A DNA stretch of 64,000 bases from Colwellia sp. 39_35_sub15_T18 (GCA_002162675.1 MAAE01000028.1:94464-158463); one strand, 5' to 3'; positions 26,327-37,230 are shown, counted from the first letter of the stretch. The notes: generated from the letters alone by a model not told the origin. Program-made: numbers and translations.

Positions 26327-27618
26327 TATGAGCGCCCCTTGCTACTTTTTTGATCTTTTCGGCTGTCGACACTGCTAATACTATACGAGCCCGTGATTTG
26401 CTCACCCTGATTGTTTTGTGCCCCTTGCTTTACTTTAAAATTAGCGTTATTTAAGGCATTTTTAAAACGCTCAAAGTGTTGATAATCACTGGCGATTGCC
26501 TGTAAACGTAACTCTTGACGCTTACCATCAAACTTTAATGATTCTGGTTTTAATTCGGGTACTTTAGCAAAAGCAGGTTGCACTTTAGCGAGCATTGCCA
26601 AGAAACCGCCACTATCATTCGCGCCACCCAGTTGAGTAATTTTTCTATTTAGCTGAGATTTTATCGTGCCAAGACGTACTTTTTTAGCTTGCGGAAAGGC
26701 TTTTTTATAGCGAGCGATAATTTGTGCTTCTACTTGCGCTTGTTGCGCCGTTAATTGCCATAATTGCGCACTTTTATAACCGACATTTAACAATAAAGCA
26801 CACGCGGCAATACTTGCAGCCCATAGCCAATACGTTAACGCCTTTGAATGTTGATCTTTTATTTTGTACTGCCCTTGCAACAAATTAAATTTACTTTCAT
26901 GACAATGCTGCGCCAATAAGGCTAAAGGTAATTCTTCATCGACTCGTTGCAGGGTTAACTGACTACTGTCAGGTAATGCTGAGTAAGCGGTGATTATCGG
27001 TTGCTCATTTTGATCACCACTACCAAACATAACAGACTGGTTTTGAGCGACAAATTGCCAAGCGTCTGCATCTAGCACAAACCCTTGCCATTTATCTTGG
27101 CGAACAATGATTTGTGATTGCCCTGAAGACTTGCTTGCAGCGTGCACCGCTATTGCGCTCCATTGATCTGAAATTAGTGGCATAGCCAAGATATCAACTT
27201 GCAGTGTTGTGGCCTTGATATTGGCATCACTCAGGCAAGCCAACCAAAACTGCATTTGTGCGTGAGCGACAACGGCAACAAAGCAATTATTACCGGCAGC
27301 AGCATCATCAAAGTTAGCATAAGCAAAAAATAGCTGTTCAACATCGGTCGCCAACTCATCTTCTAGCATGTAAGGTACTGCTGAATGCATAGCGCGAGGT
27401 GACTTAGTAGGCACCACTAGCTGCTTTAAGATAACATCACAACCGGGCACGAACACTTTAACCACTCGTTGGGCTGTTTTTTCAGTTAAATCGGTTAATT
27501 GCTCGGCATTAGCGAGTACGCCACTGGCAATAATTTCTTGCTCGGCAGCACTAAATATCAGCCAAGATATTTCATCTTCTGCTTGGCTGCCTAGGCGTAT
27601 ATATAAAGTTTCGGCCAT
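26326..27618 (-). CDS. gspL: Type II secretion inner-membrane protein L
   Basis: The protein has 430 residues. The cytoplasmic actin-like domain (to about 255), which binds GspE, is followed by one membrane helix (about 263-285) and a periplasmic domain that contacts GspM. The start ETLYIRLGSQAEDEISWLIFS and KQLVVPTKSPRAMHSAVPYMLEDELA are typical. It is translationally coupled to gspK upstream and gspM downstream by one-base overlaps. Confidence 0.93.
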   Translation of the reverse strand: MAETLYIRLGSQAEDEISWLIFSAAEQEIIASGVLANAEQLTDLTEKTAQRVVKVFVPGCDVILKQLVVPTKSPRAMHSAVPYMLEDELATDVEQLFFAYANFDDAAAGNNCFVAVVAHAQMQFWLACLSDANIKATTLQVDILAMPLISDQWSAIAVHAASKSSGQSQIIVRQDKWQGFVLDADAWQFVAQNQSVMFGSGDQNEQPIITAYSALPDSSQLTLQRVDEELPLALLAQHCHESKFNLLQGQYKIKDQHSKALTYWLWAASIAACALLLNVGYKSAQLWQLTAQQAQVEAQIIARYKKAFPQAKKVRLGTIKSQLNRKITQLGGANDSGGFLAMLAKVQPAFAKVPELKPESLKFDGKRQELRLQAIASDYQHFERFKNALNNANFKVKQGAQNNQGEQITGSYSISSVDSRKDQKSSKGRS

Positions 27619-28673
27619 TAATTGCGTCCTATGGTGCGACTGATCACATCAATATATTTATTATTCGTGACTTTCATCACTGAGTTAAAAGCAAAATAGC
27701 TACTGTTAAAACTGGCACTTGCTTTTAGTGTAAAGTATTCACTATCAACGACAAATTGATCTTTTTTATCATCACTAATCGCTAATTTAGTGACTTCGGG
27801 GAGACTATAAAATTCTGCGATGGTTTCAAAACCTTCTTCACCACGAGCACTCAATATTTGTTGCGCTTCGTCTAACGTTGAACCTAATAACGACTGCAAT
27901 AATTCAGGTTGCTCGACATTAAGGGTATTTATATTTATTTTATGCACATCGCTGGCAGGAAGTACACAAACATAAGGCTTTAGCGCATTAATCACCGCAG
28001 GAGTAAAATGCTCAATAATACGCAGTTCATTAACACTCGCAAGGTAATTATTGGCCGCTAAATAAGGAAACTCGCGCGAGGCATAATCATCATCTTCTGC
28101 GCCACCAGCACTACTAATGCGACCATCTTCATCAAGCCAGTCCGTTAATGCATCTGCCATCGACTCGGCTTCAAATTGTGCAATACCTTCAAGCTGTAAA
28201 TTAATAAGTAACGTTTCTAAGGCTAATCTGGCAGGTACTTTGGTATTGCTGGTGCTCGGGTTATTGTTTTGGTTGTTATCACTATTCTCTGAACTATCAC
28301 TATTGTTATTCTGACCTAGCGGCGCGCGCAAAGCATTTAAATTTAAACAGCTTTGTAAATCGGTAATTTCACCAGTTATTTCGCCAAAATCTACCGGATA
28401 AGTTGTTTCACCTTGTGCCCAAATTTGCCCTAGATGAGTAACCTCTTCATCTTCTTTAAAAGCGGTAATAAGCACTCTTTTGGTAAAGGCTTCTGCCCCC
28501 ATGGCATACCAATAGGCTTGCTGATTAAAGCTAATGTTAGTGCTACGCTGCATTTGCATTTGCAAACGATTCGTCATTTGGCTGGCTATGACCACGCACA
28601 AAGCCACAATGAGCATAACCGTGATCAACGCGACACCTTGTTGCTTTTTATAATGTGAATATGGCGTTATCAT
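27618..28673 (-). CDS. gspK: Type II secretion minor pseudopilin K
   Basis: The protein has 351 residues. The prepilin site QQG/VALITVML lies at about residues 11-21, and Thr stands at mature position 5 where other pseudopilins have Glu, as is usual for GspK. The large alpha-helical domain and EINT-like end (HKININTLNVEQPELLQSLL) identify it. An Asn/Ser-rich low-complexity stretch (about 119-143) is inserted in the first third. GspK caps the pseudopilus with GspI and GspJ. Confidence 0.93.
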   Translation of the reverse strand: MITPYSHYKKQQGVALITVMLIVALCVVIASQMTNRLQMQMQRSTNISFNQQAYWYAMGAEAFTKRVLITAFKEDEEVTHLGQIWAQGETTYPVDFGEITGEITDLQSCLNLNALRAPLGQNNNSDSSENSDNNQNNNPSTSNTKVPARLALETLLINLQLEGIAQFEAESMADALTDWLDEDGRISSAGGAEDDDYASREFPYLAANNYLASVNELRIIEHFTPAVINALKPYVCVLPASDVHKININTLNVEQPELLQSLLGSTLDEAQQILSARGEEGFETIAEFYSLPEVTKLAISDDKKDQFVVDSEYFTLKASASFNSSYFAFNSVMKVTNNKYIDVISRTIGRN

Positions 28674-28696
28674 ACTATGATTTTCACTCTTTTCTC

Positions 28697-29344
28697 TTAG
28701 GTACTTTTCTTAGCATTAATATCAATACCCGGCACTAAAAATTGACGGCGAATAAGGCCGTAATCATTGGCTTCTATCTCAATAGCAATGGCGAGTGGTA
28801 GCTCTGCTGACTGCCATGTTTCTTGCCATTTTTTACCGTCATAATACTCAAAGCTAACACTAATAACATCAGTGATTAACGGGCGAATTTTTGGTTCTTC
28901 ACCGACAACGGCATCAACAAAATTAAAATGCAGTCGCTGTAAGGTTTCTTCACTTAACTGATAAGCAACCGCCTGCATATCGCTACGGGGCAGCAATAAC
29001 CCTGGATTTGTCCAACCGTGTCTAACAAACGCCAGCGCTTGCTCACCATCAATCACGTCAGTAACGGTTTGTAAAAATCGTGTTTGTGGTGCTTCACCAT
29101 TTAGCCGAGCACTGCGACGTGCTATTTGGGTGAGATCTCGCTCAATAATTAAAAAGGCTCGTTGTAATTCATTTTGACGTTTACTACGAATTTGTGAGGT
29201 TTCATCCCCTTTAAGCACAGAGTCAAAAATAGTAAAGCTTGATAAACTGATCACTGAAAAAATGGCGATAGCAATTAATACTTCTAATAAAGTAAAACCT
29301 TTATTGCTAGGCTGCTGACAATAGTGGCGTTGAGGAATGATCAC
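28697..29344 (-). CDS. gspJ: Type II secretion minor pseudopilin J
   Basis: The protein has 215 residues. The prepilin cleavage site is KG/FTLLEVLIAI (about 15-26) followed by the hydrophobic N-terminal helix. The block RSKRQNELQRAFLIIERDLTQIARRSAR and the end LIRRQFLVPG are typical of GspJ. It belongs to the pseudopilus tip complex. Confidence 0.93.
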   Translation of the reverse strand: MIIPQRHYCQQPSNKGFTLLEVLIAIAIFSVISLSSFTIFDSVLKGDETSQIRSKRQNELQRAFLIIERDLTQIARRSARLNGEAPQTRFLQTVTDVIDGEQALAFVRHGWTNPGLLLPRSDMQAVAYQLSEETLQRLHFNFVDAVVGEEPKIRPLITDVISVSFEYYDGKKWQETWQSAELPLAIAIEIEANDYGLIRRQFLVPGIDINAKKST

Positions 29345-29724
29345 TATTGTTCAACCTTAGACACATAAGTAGTCAAGCTGGTTAAAGGCAATTTGCCCTC
29401 TTCATCTAAACGTACCTCCATGACGATGGCGCGCATGTCTTTATCTGTGGTTTTAATCACTTTTTGATGCCAAAACCATTGCCTACCTGCTAACTCGACC
29501 TCACCTTTGGCATTATTTTTTGGTGGCCATGTTTGCGTTAAATTAACCGTCACTAATTGATTAGCGGCAACCCAGTTAGCAAACATTTTATCTTCCAAAT
29601 AGCCCATATTACGGGCATTGTTACTTGCGGCACTGAGTAAAGCTAAACCCGCAATAGCAAATACTGCCATGGCAAGCATCACTTCAATCAGGGTAAAACC
29701 ACGAGTGATGGCTGAATTAGTCAT
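29344..29724 (-). CDS. gspI: Type II secretion minor pseudopilin I
   Basis: The protein has 126 residues. The prepilin site is RG/FTLIEVMLAM (about 8-19), followed by the GspI block SAASNNARNMGYLEDKMFANWVAANQLV. The gene overlaps gspH by eight bases and gspJ by one, which implies translational coupling. Confidence 0.94.
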   Translation of the reverse strand: MTNSAITRGFTLIEVMLAMAVFAIAGLALLSAASNNARNMGYLEDKMFANWVAANQLVTVNLTQTWPPKNNAKGEVELAGRQWFWHQKVIKTTDKDMRAIVMEVRLDEEGKLPLTSLTTYVSKVEQ

Positions 29725-30352
29725 TAGCTAACACTGGACCTTCAATGGTTAGCGGTGTGCTATATATGCCAGTAACGCGATAAGCCAAATCGGCTAAATC
29801 GTCAGACAGAGCGGTTTGTTCATTAAAATGAAAGGTTAAACTAAAGGGTGTAATATCTCCGCCTGATAAGATATAGACTTGCGGGGTTATTTGTTGCTCT
29901 TTTTTCGCTTCGATATCATCAAAAGAAAGGTATTCATTAGACTGTTCAGTAAACACCGCAGAGTCAAATAATATCGGTTCTTCAATGGGTAAGTCGTCTA
30001 GCGTCAAGGTCAACTCAACACCCTCAGGCAATTCTTGCACTGACAACCACTCTTGTTGAGCAATTTCACTCCACTTCACCCCATCGTAGCCGAGAAATTG
30101 ATAACTATTATCTTTAATAAATAAACCCAGTTCAACATTGTTGAGCAAGCCATAGTTAGCCGCATTTTCAAAAACACCGGCAAAACGAAAGCTGACGTCT
30201 TTAAGTGTGTCTTCAGGGCGTTTGCCAGAAAAACTAAACTGTACAACGGACACAATCAAACCTATTAACGCAATAACCACCAAGACTTCAAGCAAAGTGA
30301 AGCCTTTAGTTTTTGTTGCTGGTGTTGAATAAAAAGTTTGACTGTAGTTCAT
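29717..30352 (-). CDS. gspH: Type II secretion minor pseudopilin H
   Basis: The protein has 211 residues. The prepilin site is KG/FTLLEVLVVI (about 16-27), and the remainder is beta-rich as in GspH. The N-terminal leader of about 16 residues is longer than in most relatives. A 156-base gap containing a dispersed repeat separates it from gspG, the only sizeable gap in the operon before gspD. Confidence 0.92.
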   Translation of the reverse strand: MNYSQTFYSTPATKTKGFTLLEVLVVIALIGLIVSVVQFSFSGKRPEDTLKDVSFRFAGVFENAANYGLLNNVELGLFIKDNSYQFLGYDGVKWSEIAQQEWLSVQELPEGVELTLTLDDLPIEEPILFDSAVFTEQSNEYLSFDDIEAKKEQQITPQVYILSGGDITPFSLTFHFNEQTALSDDLADLAYRVTGIYSTPLTIEGPVLAND

Positions 30353-30409
30353 TTCTTAAATTTTATCTTACGTGTGAGTTCAACCTAAAAGTAAGGCTCG
30401 CCTTTAGGT

Positions 30410-30497
30410 TGTATGGTTCAATTTAAAGAAAAAAGCACGGAGTTGACGTCAGTCAATGAGTACTTTTGCCGCCTAAATTGAGCTTTACAGCAACAAG
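30410..30497. repeat. Dispersed intergenic repeat, copy 2, inside the secretion operon
   Basis: It matches the metJ-hemE gap in the blocks TGTATGGTTC, AAAAAGCACGGAGTTGA and GAGTACTTTTG..CGCCTAAATTG, and ends TTTACAGC. A neighbouring inverted pair CAACCTAAA/TTTAGGTTG (30381-30411) may belong to it. It lies between the gspG stop and the gspH start. Confidence 0.7.
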
Positions 30498-30508
30498 GGG
30501 AATATTTA

Positions 30509-30949
30509 CTATTGGTAGTCGCCTAAATTCCAATTACCGATATCATCTTCTGTGCCTACTTCCCCATCAGGACCGGCGGTAAAGACATCCATTTTTCCTT
30601 GTTCACCCGGATTTAATAAAAGGTATTCATTACCCCAAGGATCTTTAGGAAGCCGTTTTACATAACCACCATCGGGAAAGCGACGTGGTAGCGGCTCTAT
30701 ATCGGTTTGATCCGTTAATGCCTCTAACCCTTGCTCGGTACTTGGGTAATCATAATTATCCAATTTGTACATACTTAACGAGTTTTCTAATGCCGTTATG
30801 TCTTGCACTGATTTTTGCAATTTAGCCGTGTCTTGACTACCGATTAAATTCGGCACTACCACACTTAGCATCATGCCGATGATTACAATGACTACCATCA
30901 CTTCTAATAGAGTGAAACCCTGAGCATTTTTAAATTTATTTTTAACCAT
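30509..30949 (-). CDS. gspG: Type II secretion major pseudopilin G
   Basis: The protein has 146 residues. The prepilin site is QG/FTLLEVMVVI (about 10-21). The conserved ANTAR-free body contains SLSMYKLDNYDYPSTEQGLEAL, DPWGNEYLLLNPG and the calcium-binding end AGPDGEVGTEDDIGNW, all typical. It is the main subunit of the pseudopilus that pushes substrates through GspD. The ATG at 30949 has AGGAAAT upstream; an in-frame start at 31024 would add residues unlike any prepilin leader. Confidence 0.96.
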   Translation of the reverse strand: MVKNKFKNAQGFTLLEVMVVIVIIGMMLSVVVPNLIGSQDTAKLQKSVQDITALENSLSMYKLDNYDYPSTEQGLEALTDQTDIEPLPRRFPDGGYVKRLPKDPWGNEYLLLNPGEQGKMDVFTAGPDGEVGTEDDIGNWNLGDYQ

Positions 30950-31038
30950 AATATTTCCTAACCACTTCTCTAACGTAAAGTTAACGTAAATTTCACTGGA
31001 TAAGTGAGTGTTGAATAATAACAAGTATTACCAACAAG

Positions 31039-32271
31039 CTATCCACCAACAAAGGTATTCAATTTCAAAATAGGCTCTAATATCGCCATCACAATAAATA
31101 ACACCACACCCGCCATTACCACCATTAAAGCGGGTTCAAAAGCCTTTAATGATATGTTTACCAAAGCCTCAAACTCTCTATCTTGGTTATCTGCCGCACG
31201 ACCTAACATCTGCTCAAGTTGGCCACTTTTTTCGCCACTGGCTATCATGTGTAGCATCATTGGCGGAAACAATTTTGTTTGTTCTAATGACGTGCGTAAA
31301 CTTGCCCCTTCCCTTACTTTATCAGCGGCTGCTTTGACTTGCTGTTTGATAAAAAGGTTGTCTAATACTTCACCTGATATTTTCATGCTTTCTAATAACG
31401 GTACCGCACTGGCGGTTAAAATACTCAACGTGCGAGCAAAACGAGCGGTATTTATGCCTTTGGCAACTTTGCCGATACCTGGCAAGGCAATAACGTGTTG
31501 ATGATAAGCCATTTCAAACTTTGGCTTTTTCAATAACTGTGCAAACAGTAAAACTATTACCGCCGTGACCAGTACCAGTACGAACCCATAAGCTTGTAAA
31601 AAATCACTACTGGCAATTAAAAACTTAGTTGAGCCGGGTAAATTTGCTCCCATGTGTTCAAATTGACCGACTATTTGTGGCACAACTTTCGTTAATAATA
31701 TCGAAATAACACCAACCGCCACTACGGTCATGATCAGAGGATAAACTAAGGCTTGAATAAGTTGAGAGCGCATTTGTTCTCGTTGCTCGGTATAATCGGC
31801 CAAGCGGTTTAAGACTTTATCTAAATGCCCCGACTTTTCCCCTGCCGCCACCATGGCTCTATATAAACGATTAAACACCTTTGGAAATTCAGCCATACTT
31901 TCGGCTAAGCCATAACCTTCGGTAATTTTGGTTCTAACCCCCATAATCATACTCTTGATACGATTTTTCTCGCCTTGTTCTGCCACCGCCATTAACGACT
32001 CTTCTAAAGGTAAACCTGACTCAACTAAGGTGGCGAGCTGACGAGTGATCAGCGCTAATTCGGCAGCAGAGACTTTACCTTTATTCGTTTGGCCACTGTG
32101 ATTCCCTGCTTTTCCTGCCTTATTATTACTCGCGAGTGTGGCAACAACGTCAATAGGCATTAGGCCTTGTTCACGCAATAAACCACGAACTTGTCTTGGG
32201 GTATCCCCTTCAATGACGCCTTTTTTAGTTTTTCCTCGGCTATCTACGGCCTGATAATCAAAAGCTGCCAT
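31039..32271 (-). CDS. gspF: Type II secretion inner-membrane platform protein F
   Basis: The protein has 410 residues. Two repeated cytoplasmic GspF domains (about 75-200 and 278-400) are separated by membrane helices near 170-190, 220-245 and 375-400. The motifs GVRTKITEGYGLAESMAEFPKVFNRLYRAMVAAGEKSGHLD and FPPMMLHMIASGEKSGQLEQML are the paired family signatures. It overlaps the gspE stop by one base. Confidence 0.95.
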   Translation of the reverse strand: MAAFDYQAVDSRGKTKKGVIEGDTPRQVRGLLREQGLMPIDVVATLASNNKAGKAGNHSGQTNKGKVSAAELALITRQLATLVESGLPLEESLMAVAEQGEKNRIKSMIMGVRTKITEGYGLAESMAEFPKVFNRLYRAMVAAGEKSGHLDKVLNRLADYTEQREQMRSQLIQALVYPLIMTVVAVGVISILLTKVVPQIVGQFEHMGANLPGSTKFLIASSDFLQAYGFVLVLVTAVIVLLFAQLLKKPKFEMAYHQHVIALPGIGKVAKGINTARFARTLSILTASAVPLLESMKISGEVLDNLFIKQQVKAAADKVREGASLRTSLEQTKLFPPMMLHMIASGEKSGQLEQMLGRAADNQDREFEALVNISLKAFEPALMVVMAGVVLFIVMAILEPILKLNTFVGG

Positions 32272-33857
32272 TAATCTTCTCGCGTCACACGTAGCACTTC
32301 TTCAAGTGTTGTTTGTCCAGTCATCACTTTATCAAAGCCATCACGACGAATAGAAGCGGTATGTTGGCGAATGTATTTTTCAATCGCTTGCTCACCATGA
32401 CCATTATGAATTATTTCTCTAACCTTATCATCAACCACTAAAAGCTCATGAATACCCGTTCGGCCTTTATAACCTTTAAAGTTACATTCACTACAACCTA
32501 TGGCACGGTAAATAACTTGCTTATTGTCACTTGGTAAGGCTAGTAAAGTACATTCTTCTTCATCAGGGAGGTGACTTTCGCGACAATGAGGGCAAAGCGT
32601 GCGTACTAAGCGCTGCGCAAGTACGCCTAATAAACTTGACGATAATAAAAATGGCTCTACGCCCATGTCTTCCATACGGGTAATAGCACCCGCAGCGGTA
32701 TTAGTATGTAACGTTGATAGTACTAAATGCCCCGTCAAACTCGCTTGCACGCCTATTTGTGCAGTTTCTAAATCACGAATTTCACCCACCATCACCACAT
32801 CGGGATCTTGGCGCAAAATGGCTCTTAATCCCCGAGCAAAGGTCATATCAACTTTGGTATTTACTTGCGTTTGTCCTATGCCTTCAATGGCATATTCAAT
32901 TGGGTCTTCTACGGTGAGAATATTGCGCTCTTTCGAGTCAATTTGCGTTAAGCCTGCGTACAAGGTGGTACTTTTACCCGAGCCTGTTGGACCTGTCACT
33001 AAAATAATACCGTGCGGCTTTTCTATTAATTGACTAAATATGCGCCGGTTGGCATCGGTCATGCCAAGGTCTTTGAGATCTAATCGCGCTGAGTTTTTAT
33101 CGAGTAAACGTAATACTACTCGTTCACCGTGCCCTGTTGGCATAGTAGAAACACGCACATCAACCGCGCGACCACCAATGCGCAATGAAATACGACCATC
33201 TTGTGGGATACGTTTTTCAGCAATATCAAGTTTTGCCATCACCTTGATGCGTGATACCAATAAAGAGGCTAATTTACGATTGGGTTTTAATACTTCTCGC
33301 AATACGCCATCAACACGAAAGCGTATTTGCAAGGCATTTTCAAAGGTTTCGATATGAATATCACTGGCACTTTCTTTAATAGCTTCACTGAGCATGGCGT
33401 TGATTAACTTGATAATTGGTGCATCATCTTCGTTCTCAAGTAAATCTTCACTTTCTACCATTTCATCAGCAAGTGAATATAAGTCTACTTCATTGCCAAT
33501 ATCTTCCATCATTTGCTGCGCTTCTGAAGAGTCTCGTTGATAAGCTTGGGTTAACAACAGCTCAAATGAAGCAATATCTTGCACATCAAAACTAAAAGAC
33601 GCTTTAATAATGCGACGTACTTCAATAATAGTTTGTAAACTAATATCAGCTAAACAATGTAACACATAGCCACTTGCTTGCTGACCTTGCTCTTGATGAC
33701 TGAGTAAAACACTATAGCGTTTAGCAAAGGCAAAAGGTAAGCGCCAAGCTACAGCGCTAGTGTTTTGTTCATCAATAAGCTTTTGCTCTGCTGCTAATTC
33801 GCCAGCTGGTTCACTATCATATTCTGTTGCTAACTGCTTGCTTTCTACATCCGCCAT
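32271..33857 (-). CDS. gspE: Type II secretion ATPase E
   Basis: The protein has 528 residues. N-terminal domains bind GspL (to about 140). The ATPase core has Walker [10 protein letters not shown] (289-297), an Asp box TVEDPIEY, Walker B VVMVGE (about 354-359) and His box [12 protein letters not shown] zinc-binding C-subdomain has CPHC (422-425) and CSEC (455-458). It powers pseudopilus assembly from the cytoplasmic face. Its first base overlaps the gspD stop. Confidence 0.97.
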   Translation of the reverse strand: MADVESKQLATEYDSEPAGELAAEQKLIDEQNTSAVAWRLPFAFAKRYSVLLSHQEQGQQASGYVLHCLADISLQTIIEVRRIIKASFSFDVQDIASFELLLTQAYQRDSSEAQQMMEDIGNEVDLYSLADEMVESEDLLENEDDAPIIKLINAMLSEAIKESASDIHIETFENALQIRFRVDGVLREVLKPNRKLASLLVSRIKVMAKLDIAEKRIPQDGRISLRIGGRAVDVRVSTMPTGHGERVVLRLLDKNSARLDLKDLGMTDANRRIFSQLIEKPHGIILVTGPTGSGKSTTLYAGLTQIDSKERNILTVEDPIEYAIEGIGQTQVNTKVDMTFARGLRAILRQDPDVVMVGEIRDLETAQIGVQASLTGHLVLSTLHTNTAAGAITRMEDMGVEPFLLSSSLLGVLAQRLVRTLCPHCRESHLPDEEECTLLALPSDNKQVIYRAIGCSECNFKGYKGRTGIHELLVVDDKVREIIHNGHGEQAIEKYIRQHTASIRRDGFDKVMTGQTTLEEVLRVTRED

Positions 33858-35989
33858 TAGTCATGATTCTCTTCTAATAACTTTATTTGCTCTTTGTGTT
33901 GTTTATCTTTTTGCAATGTTTCTTGATAGTCATCAAAAGAAGGCGGCAATGATAAATCATCATTCCACTCTGGTAGCATCGGCAGGCTTTCATCATTCAT
34001 CAATGATAAACCCTCTTCTTGTTTGCGTACCTGATCAGCGCGAATAAAATTATACTTTTCCTTCGCCATAGTATTCATAACACTAGAGTCAGTAATGATA
34101 GTTGGCCGTAAAAACACCATTAAATTACGCTTGCGAGTGCTATTGGTGGTTGATTTAAATAAGTGACCAATAATAGGAATATCGCCTAGTAAAGGCACTT
34201 TTTGCACACTTTCTTGCACGTCTTCATCAATTAAACCACCTAAAATAACCGTTGCGCCACTTTCAACCATGACCGTGGTTTTGATTTCACGTTTATTGAT
34301 AGAAATATCGACACCTGTGGCGCCGCTAACCGAAGAGACTTCTTGCTCTATGGTTAGCTGCACACTGTTACCTTCATTGATTTGTGGCGTTACTAATAAC
34401 TTAATACCAACTTCCTGTCGGTCAACGGTTTGAAACGGATTGGAATTATTGCTACCCGTTTGTGAGCCAGTAATAATAGGTACTTCTTGACCCACTAAGA
34501 AATAGGCTTCTTCGTTATCCAAGGTGGTAATACTGGGTGTGGCTAAAATATTTGAATTGGTATCGGTACTTACCGCTTGCACAATGGCACCCCAATCATT
34601 TTTCATGATACCAAACATACCGCCGCTGACCGAACCTAAGGCTTGGGCCAATAAAGTATAATCACCGTCGGTATCAGGATTTGTCGTGGTAACTGGGTTA
34701 CCATTTGAGTCGATAGTAGTTATTGTTGTACCTTGCTCACCCTCTGCCGACGCCACTGCTGCTGCAACAGAAGATATTGATGCTGGGCCGTTAGTAAACT
34801 GAGTAAAACCACCTGCTTCGCTATACCATTGAACGCCTAACTGTACGCCATCACTTTCAAAAACTTCAACAATAATGGCTTCAATATGCACTTGCGCACG
34901 CGGTACATCAAGTTGGCGAATGACCGACTCAAGCGAACGCAATATGTCAGGCTGACCGGTAATCACTAGTGTATTCGTTGACTCATGAGCCTCAATACTG
35001 GTATCCGTTTTTGACTTGCTGCGACTTTTTGCTTTGCTGGTATTTTCTTCTGAAGCAATGGTTTTACTGACACCATTTAGCACTTTCACTAAATCTTCCG
35101 CTTTCGCGTATTTTAAATAGTAAATTCGGGTATTGCCGCTAGTTTCTAATTCACTATCAAGACGCTTAACTAAACGGCTAACGCGCTCACGGGCTTTCAC
35201 TTCGCCGCTAACAATTACGCTATTTGAGCGATCATCGGCAACAATTTTAGGAATTAAGAAAGTCGGCTGTCCTGCTTTACCGCCACTAGGTTTGTTCATG
35301 GCTTCAATAATGCGTACTATTTCACCCGCAGAGGCGTATTGTAATTTGATAATTTCAACATCTTGATCCCCCGCTCTATCAACACGTTCAATAATTTTTA
35401 CTAAGCGATTTACCGTTGCGGCTGTACCTGTCAGCATAATAACGTTAGCAGGGTCATAATTAGTGACATTGCCACCGCCCGCTTGATCAGATAATTGGCG
35501 TAGCAGCGGCACCAATTCGCGCACCGTGACATTTTTCACTTCCACAATTCGGGTGACCATTTCATCACCAATAATAGTGCTATTACTACCCACAACAGGA
35601 ATCGAAGAGGTTTTAGCATCTTTATTTCGAATAATTTTGATAATATTATTGTTCATTTCTACCGCGGCAAAACCGTAGACTTCCAAAACATTTAAGAAAA
35701 ATTGATAATATTGCTCTTCAGAAAGTAGATCATAACTGCGTACATTAACTTTACCCCGCACGTTAGGGTCAACAATCATGGTTTTTCTCAGGTTTTTACC
35801 AACAATATTGACAAACTCAGTAATTTCAGTGCCCTTAAAATTTGGAGAATATTGTGCGGCACTTGCCTGCCCAACAGCAAAAATGCTACTAAAAATAATG
35901 GCGGTAGCTAACGCTATGCCCACTTGTTTGAGTTGCTTAAACTTATGGTTAAAATATTTAACCACTGAGACGTTTAAGGTGCTGCCCAT
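33857..35989 (-). CDS. gspD: Type II secretion outer-membrane secretin D
   Basis: The protein has 710 residues with a signal peptide of about 45 residues, which is long. N0 (about 46-120) and three N1-N3 repeats (120-350) lead to the secretin core, where the VPxxG-like PIITGSQTG, the ending [17 protein letters not shown] and [14 protein letters not shown] are seen. A Thr/Asp-rich insertion (about 415-450: [20 protein letters not shown]) lies in the core. The C-terminal tail is charged; whether it carries a pilotin-binding S-domain is not clear. It forms the secretion channel. Confidence 0.96.
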   Translation of the reverse strand: MGSTLNVSVVKYFNHKFKQLKQVGIALATAIIFSSIFAVGQASAAQYSPNFKGTEITEFVNIVGKNLRKTMIVDPNVRGKVNVRSYDLLSEEQYYQFFLNVLEVYGFAAVEMNNNIIKIIRNKDAKTSSIPVVGSNSTIIGDEMVTRIVEVKNVTVRELVPLLRQLSDQAGGGNVTNYDPANVIMLTGTAATVNRLVKIIERVDRAGDQDVEIIKLQYASAGEIVRIIEAMNKPSGGKAGQPTFLIPKIVADDRSNSVIVSGEVKARERVSRLVKRLDSELETSGNTRIYYLKYAKAEDLVKVLNGVSKTIASEENTSKAKSRSKSKTDTSIEAHESTNTLVITGQPDILRSLESVIRQLDVPRAQVHIEAIIVEVFESDGVQLGVQWYSEAGGFTQFTNGPASISSVAAAVASAEGEQGTTITTIDSNGNPVTTTNPDTDGDYTLLAQALGSVSGGMFGIMKNDWGAIVQAVSTDTNSNILATPSITTLDNEEAYFLVGQEVPIITGSQTGSNNSNPFQTVDRQEVGIKLLVTPQINEGNSVQLTIEQEVSSVSGATGVDISINKREIKTTVMVESGATVILGGLIDEDVQESVQKVPLLGDIPIIGHLFKSTTNSTRKRNLMVFLRPTIITDSSVMNTMAKEKYNFIRADQVRKQEEGLSLMNDESLPMLPEWNDDLSLPPSFDDYQETLQKDKQHKEQIKLLEENHD

Positions 35990-36071
35990 GAAGAATTCCT
36001 TATTGCTTTTTTACAATATTAAAAGTTTATACTACTAAAAGTTTAAAATACTAAAGGTTTAAAAATAATCG

Positions 36072-37010
36072 TTAATCAATGCTAAACAGTATCTCAACTA
36101 AGTCATTATTACGGTTAACTAATAATGAAATATCACGTTCGGTTTTCAAGGCTGACATTGCTTGTGCAGCTTCTATTGGTGTAAGTAAATCGTAACCATT
36201 CATTTGTACCGCGACATCACCCGCTTTTAAGCCTGATAATTTAAAAAATTCAGGATCTTTACCTGCCGACAAACGATAGCCGATAATGACACCATTTTTT
36301 CGCGCTGGCGAAATACGTAAATAATCGGTGATCTTCCCTGGATTACTACTTAAATCTTTTCTTAAGCGCAAGGCACTATTACTTAACGCCTTATTTAAAC
36401 GCTGATCAACAATATTAACTTGCGGCGTCTCTGTATCTGTTGCTGCTCTTTGATTTTTTGCTTCGGTAGTAGCAATACCTTTGGCGGGTTGATCGTAATC
36501 GGCACCATCAAGCATTAAGGTTTCTAATCGGCCTGACTGCTTAATGATAACCCGGTCAATTAGTACCTGCTCAAGACTGGCACGCGTGCCAACAATAATA
36601 TCACCAATACCATAAGTTTCTTGTTTACCTTGATACTCAATTATTGCCGCAGAGGTTTCTTTGCTGTCACTAGCTACGGCAGCAGATAAGGTTAACTGCA
36701 AACGAGTTTGCGGCGCATTTTGTACTTGCTCAATAACTTCTTCCACTTGCTTATTATATTGACCAAATAAATTAAGGGCTTGCAACGCCGATAAGTTATA
36801 ACTGCTCGCAGCCTGTTTTTTATAGGCCGTGCCATTCGTCATTGCTGTGTTATTGACCACTTGTTCTTGTGGCACCATCAACCAAGTGATTTTTGCCGCT
36901 AAAAAGGCAATATAAACAAGTAACAACAAACTGATTGCTTGTGCTATTTTTTGTTGCGGTAATTTTGCCAACAATGAGGAGAAAGAGGTTAAATTATTCG
37001 TTAAAGCCAT
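36072..37010 (-). CDS. gspC: Type II secretion protein C
   Basis: The protein has 312 residues. It has a cytoplasmic N-terminus, one membrane helix (about 21-44), a periplasmic homology region (about 80-175) that contacts GspD, and a C-terminal PDZ domain (about 222-312: FFKLSGLKAGDVAVQMNGYDLL). It is the first gene of the twelve-gene gspC-N operon and is divergent from hslR, so the operon promoter lies within 37011-37230. Confidence 0.93.
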   Translation of the reverse strand: MALTNNLTSFSSLLAKLPQQKIAQAISLLLLVYIAFLAAKITWLMVPQEQVVNNTAMTNGTAYKKQAASSYNLSALQALNLFGQYNKQVEEVIEQVQNAPQTRLQLTLSAAVASDSKETSAAIIEYQGKQETYGIGDIIVGTRASLEQVLIDRVIIKQSGRLETLMLDGADYDQPAKGIATTEAKNQRAATDTETPQVNIVDQRLNKALSNSALRLRKDLSSNPGKITDYLRISPARKNGVIIGYRLSAGKDPEFFKLSGLKAGDVAVQMNGYDLLTPIEAAQAMSALKTERDISLLVNRNNDLVEILFSID

Positions 37011-37230
37011 TAAATTCCAGCTATTTTGTGTTAATTATCTAAAGTTAATTTTCCGTTAACTTTGTAATGCAAGCTACCGATAATACGTGACCCTTAGCTT
37101 GGCAACAAGCAATGTGCCACTATTTTGCCTATTATTTATAAAATAGCAGACAGTTATTACCGAATTATGTTATTTTTCAGAAAATTTTCACTTTGTTTTT
37201 CATAATCTATTCACAAAAAGCTACTTATTT

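Noticed and set aside
33760..34047. Plus-strand open frames inside the secretion operon, such as this one
   Set aside because: They are antisense shadows of gspD and gspE with no ribosome site; the minus-strand genes are unambiguous.
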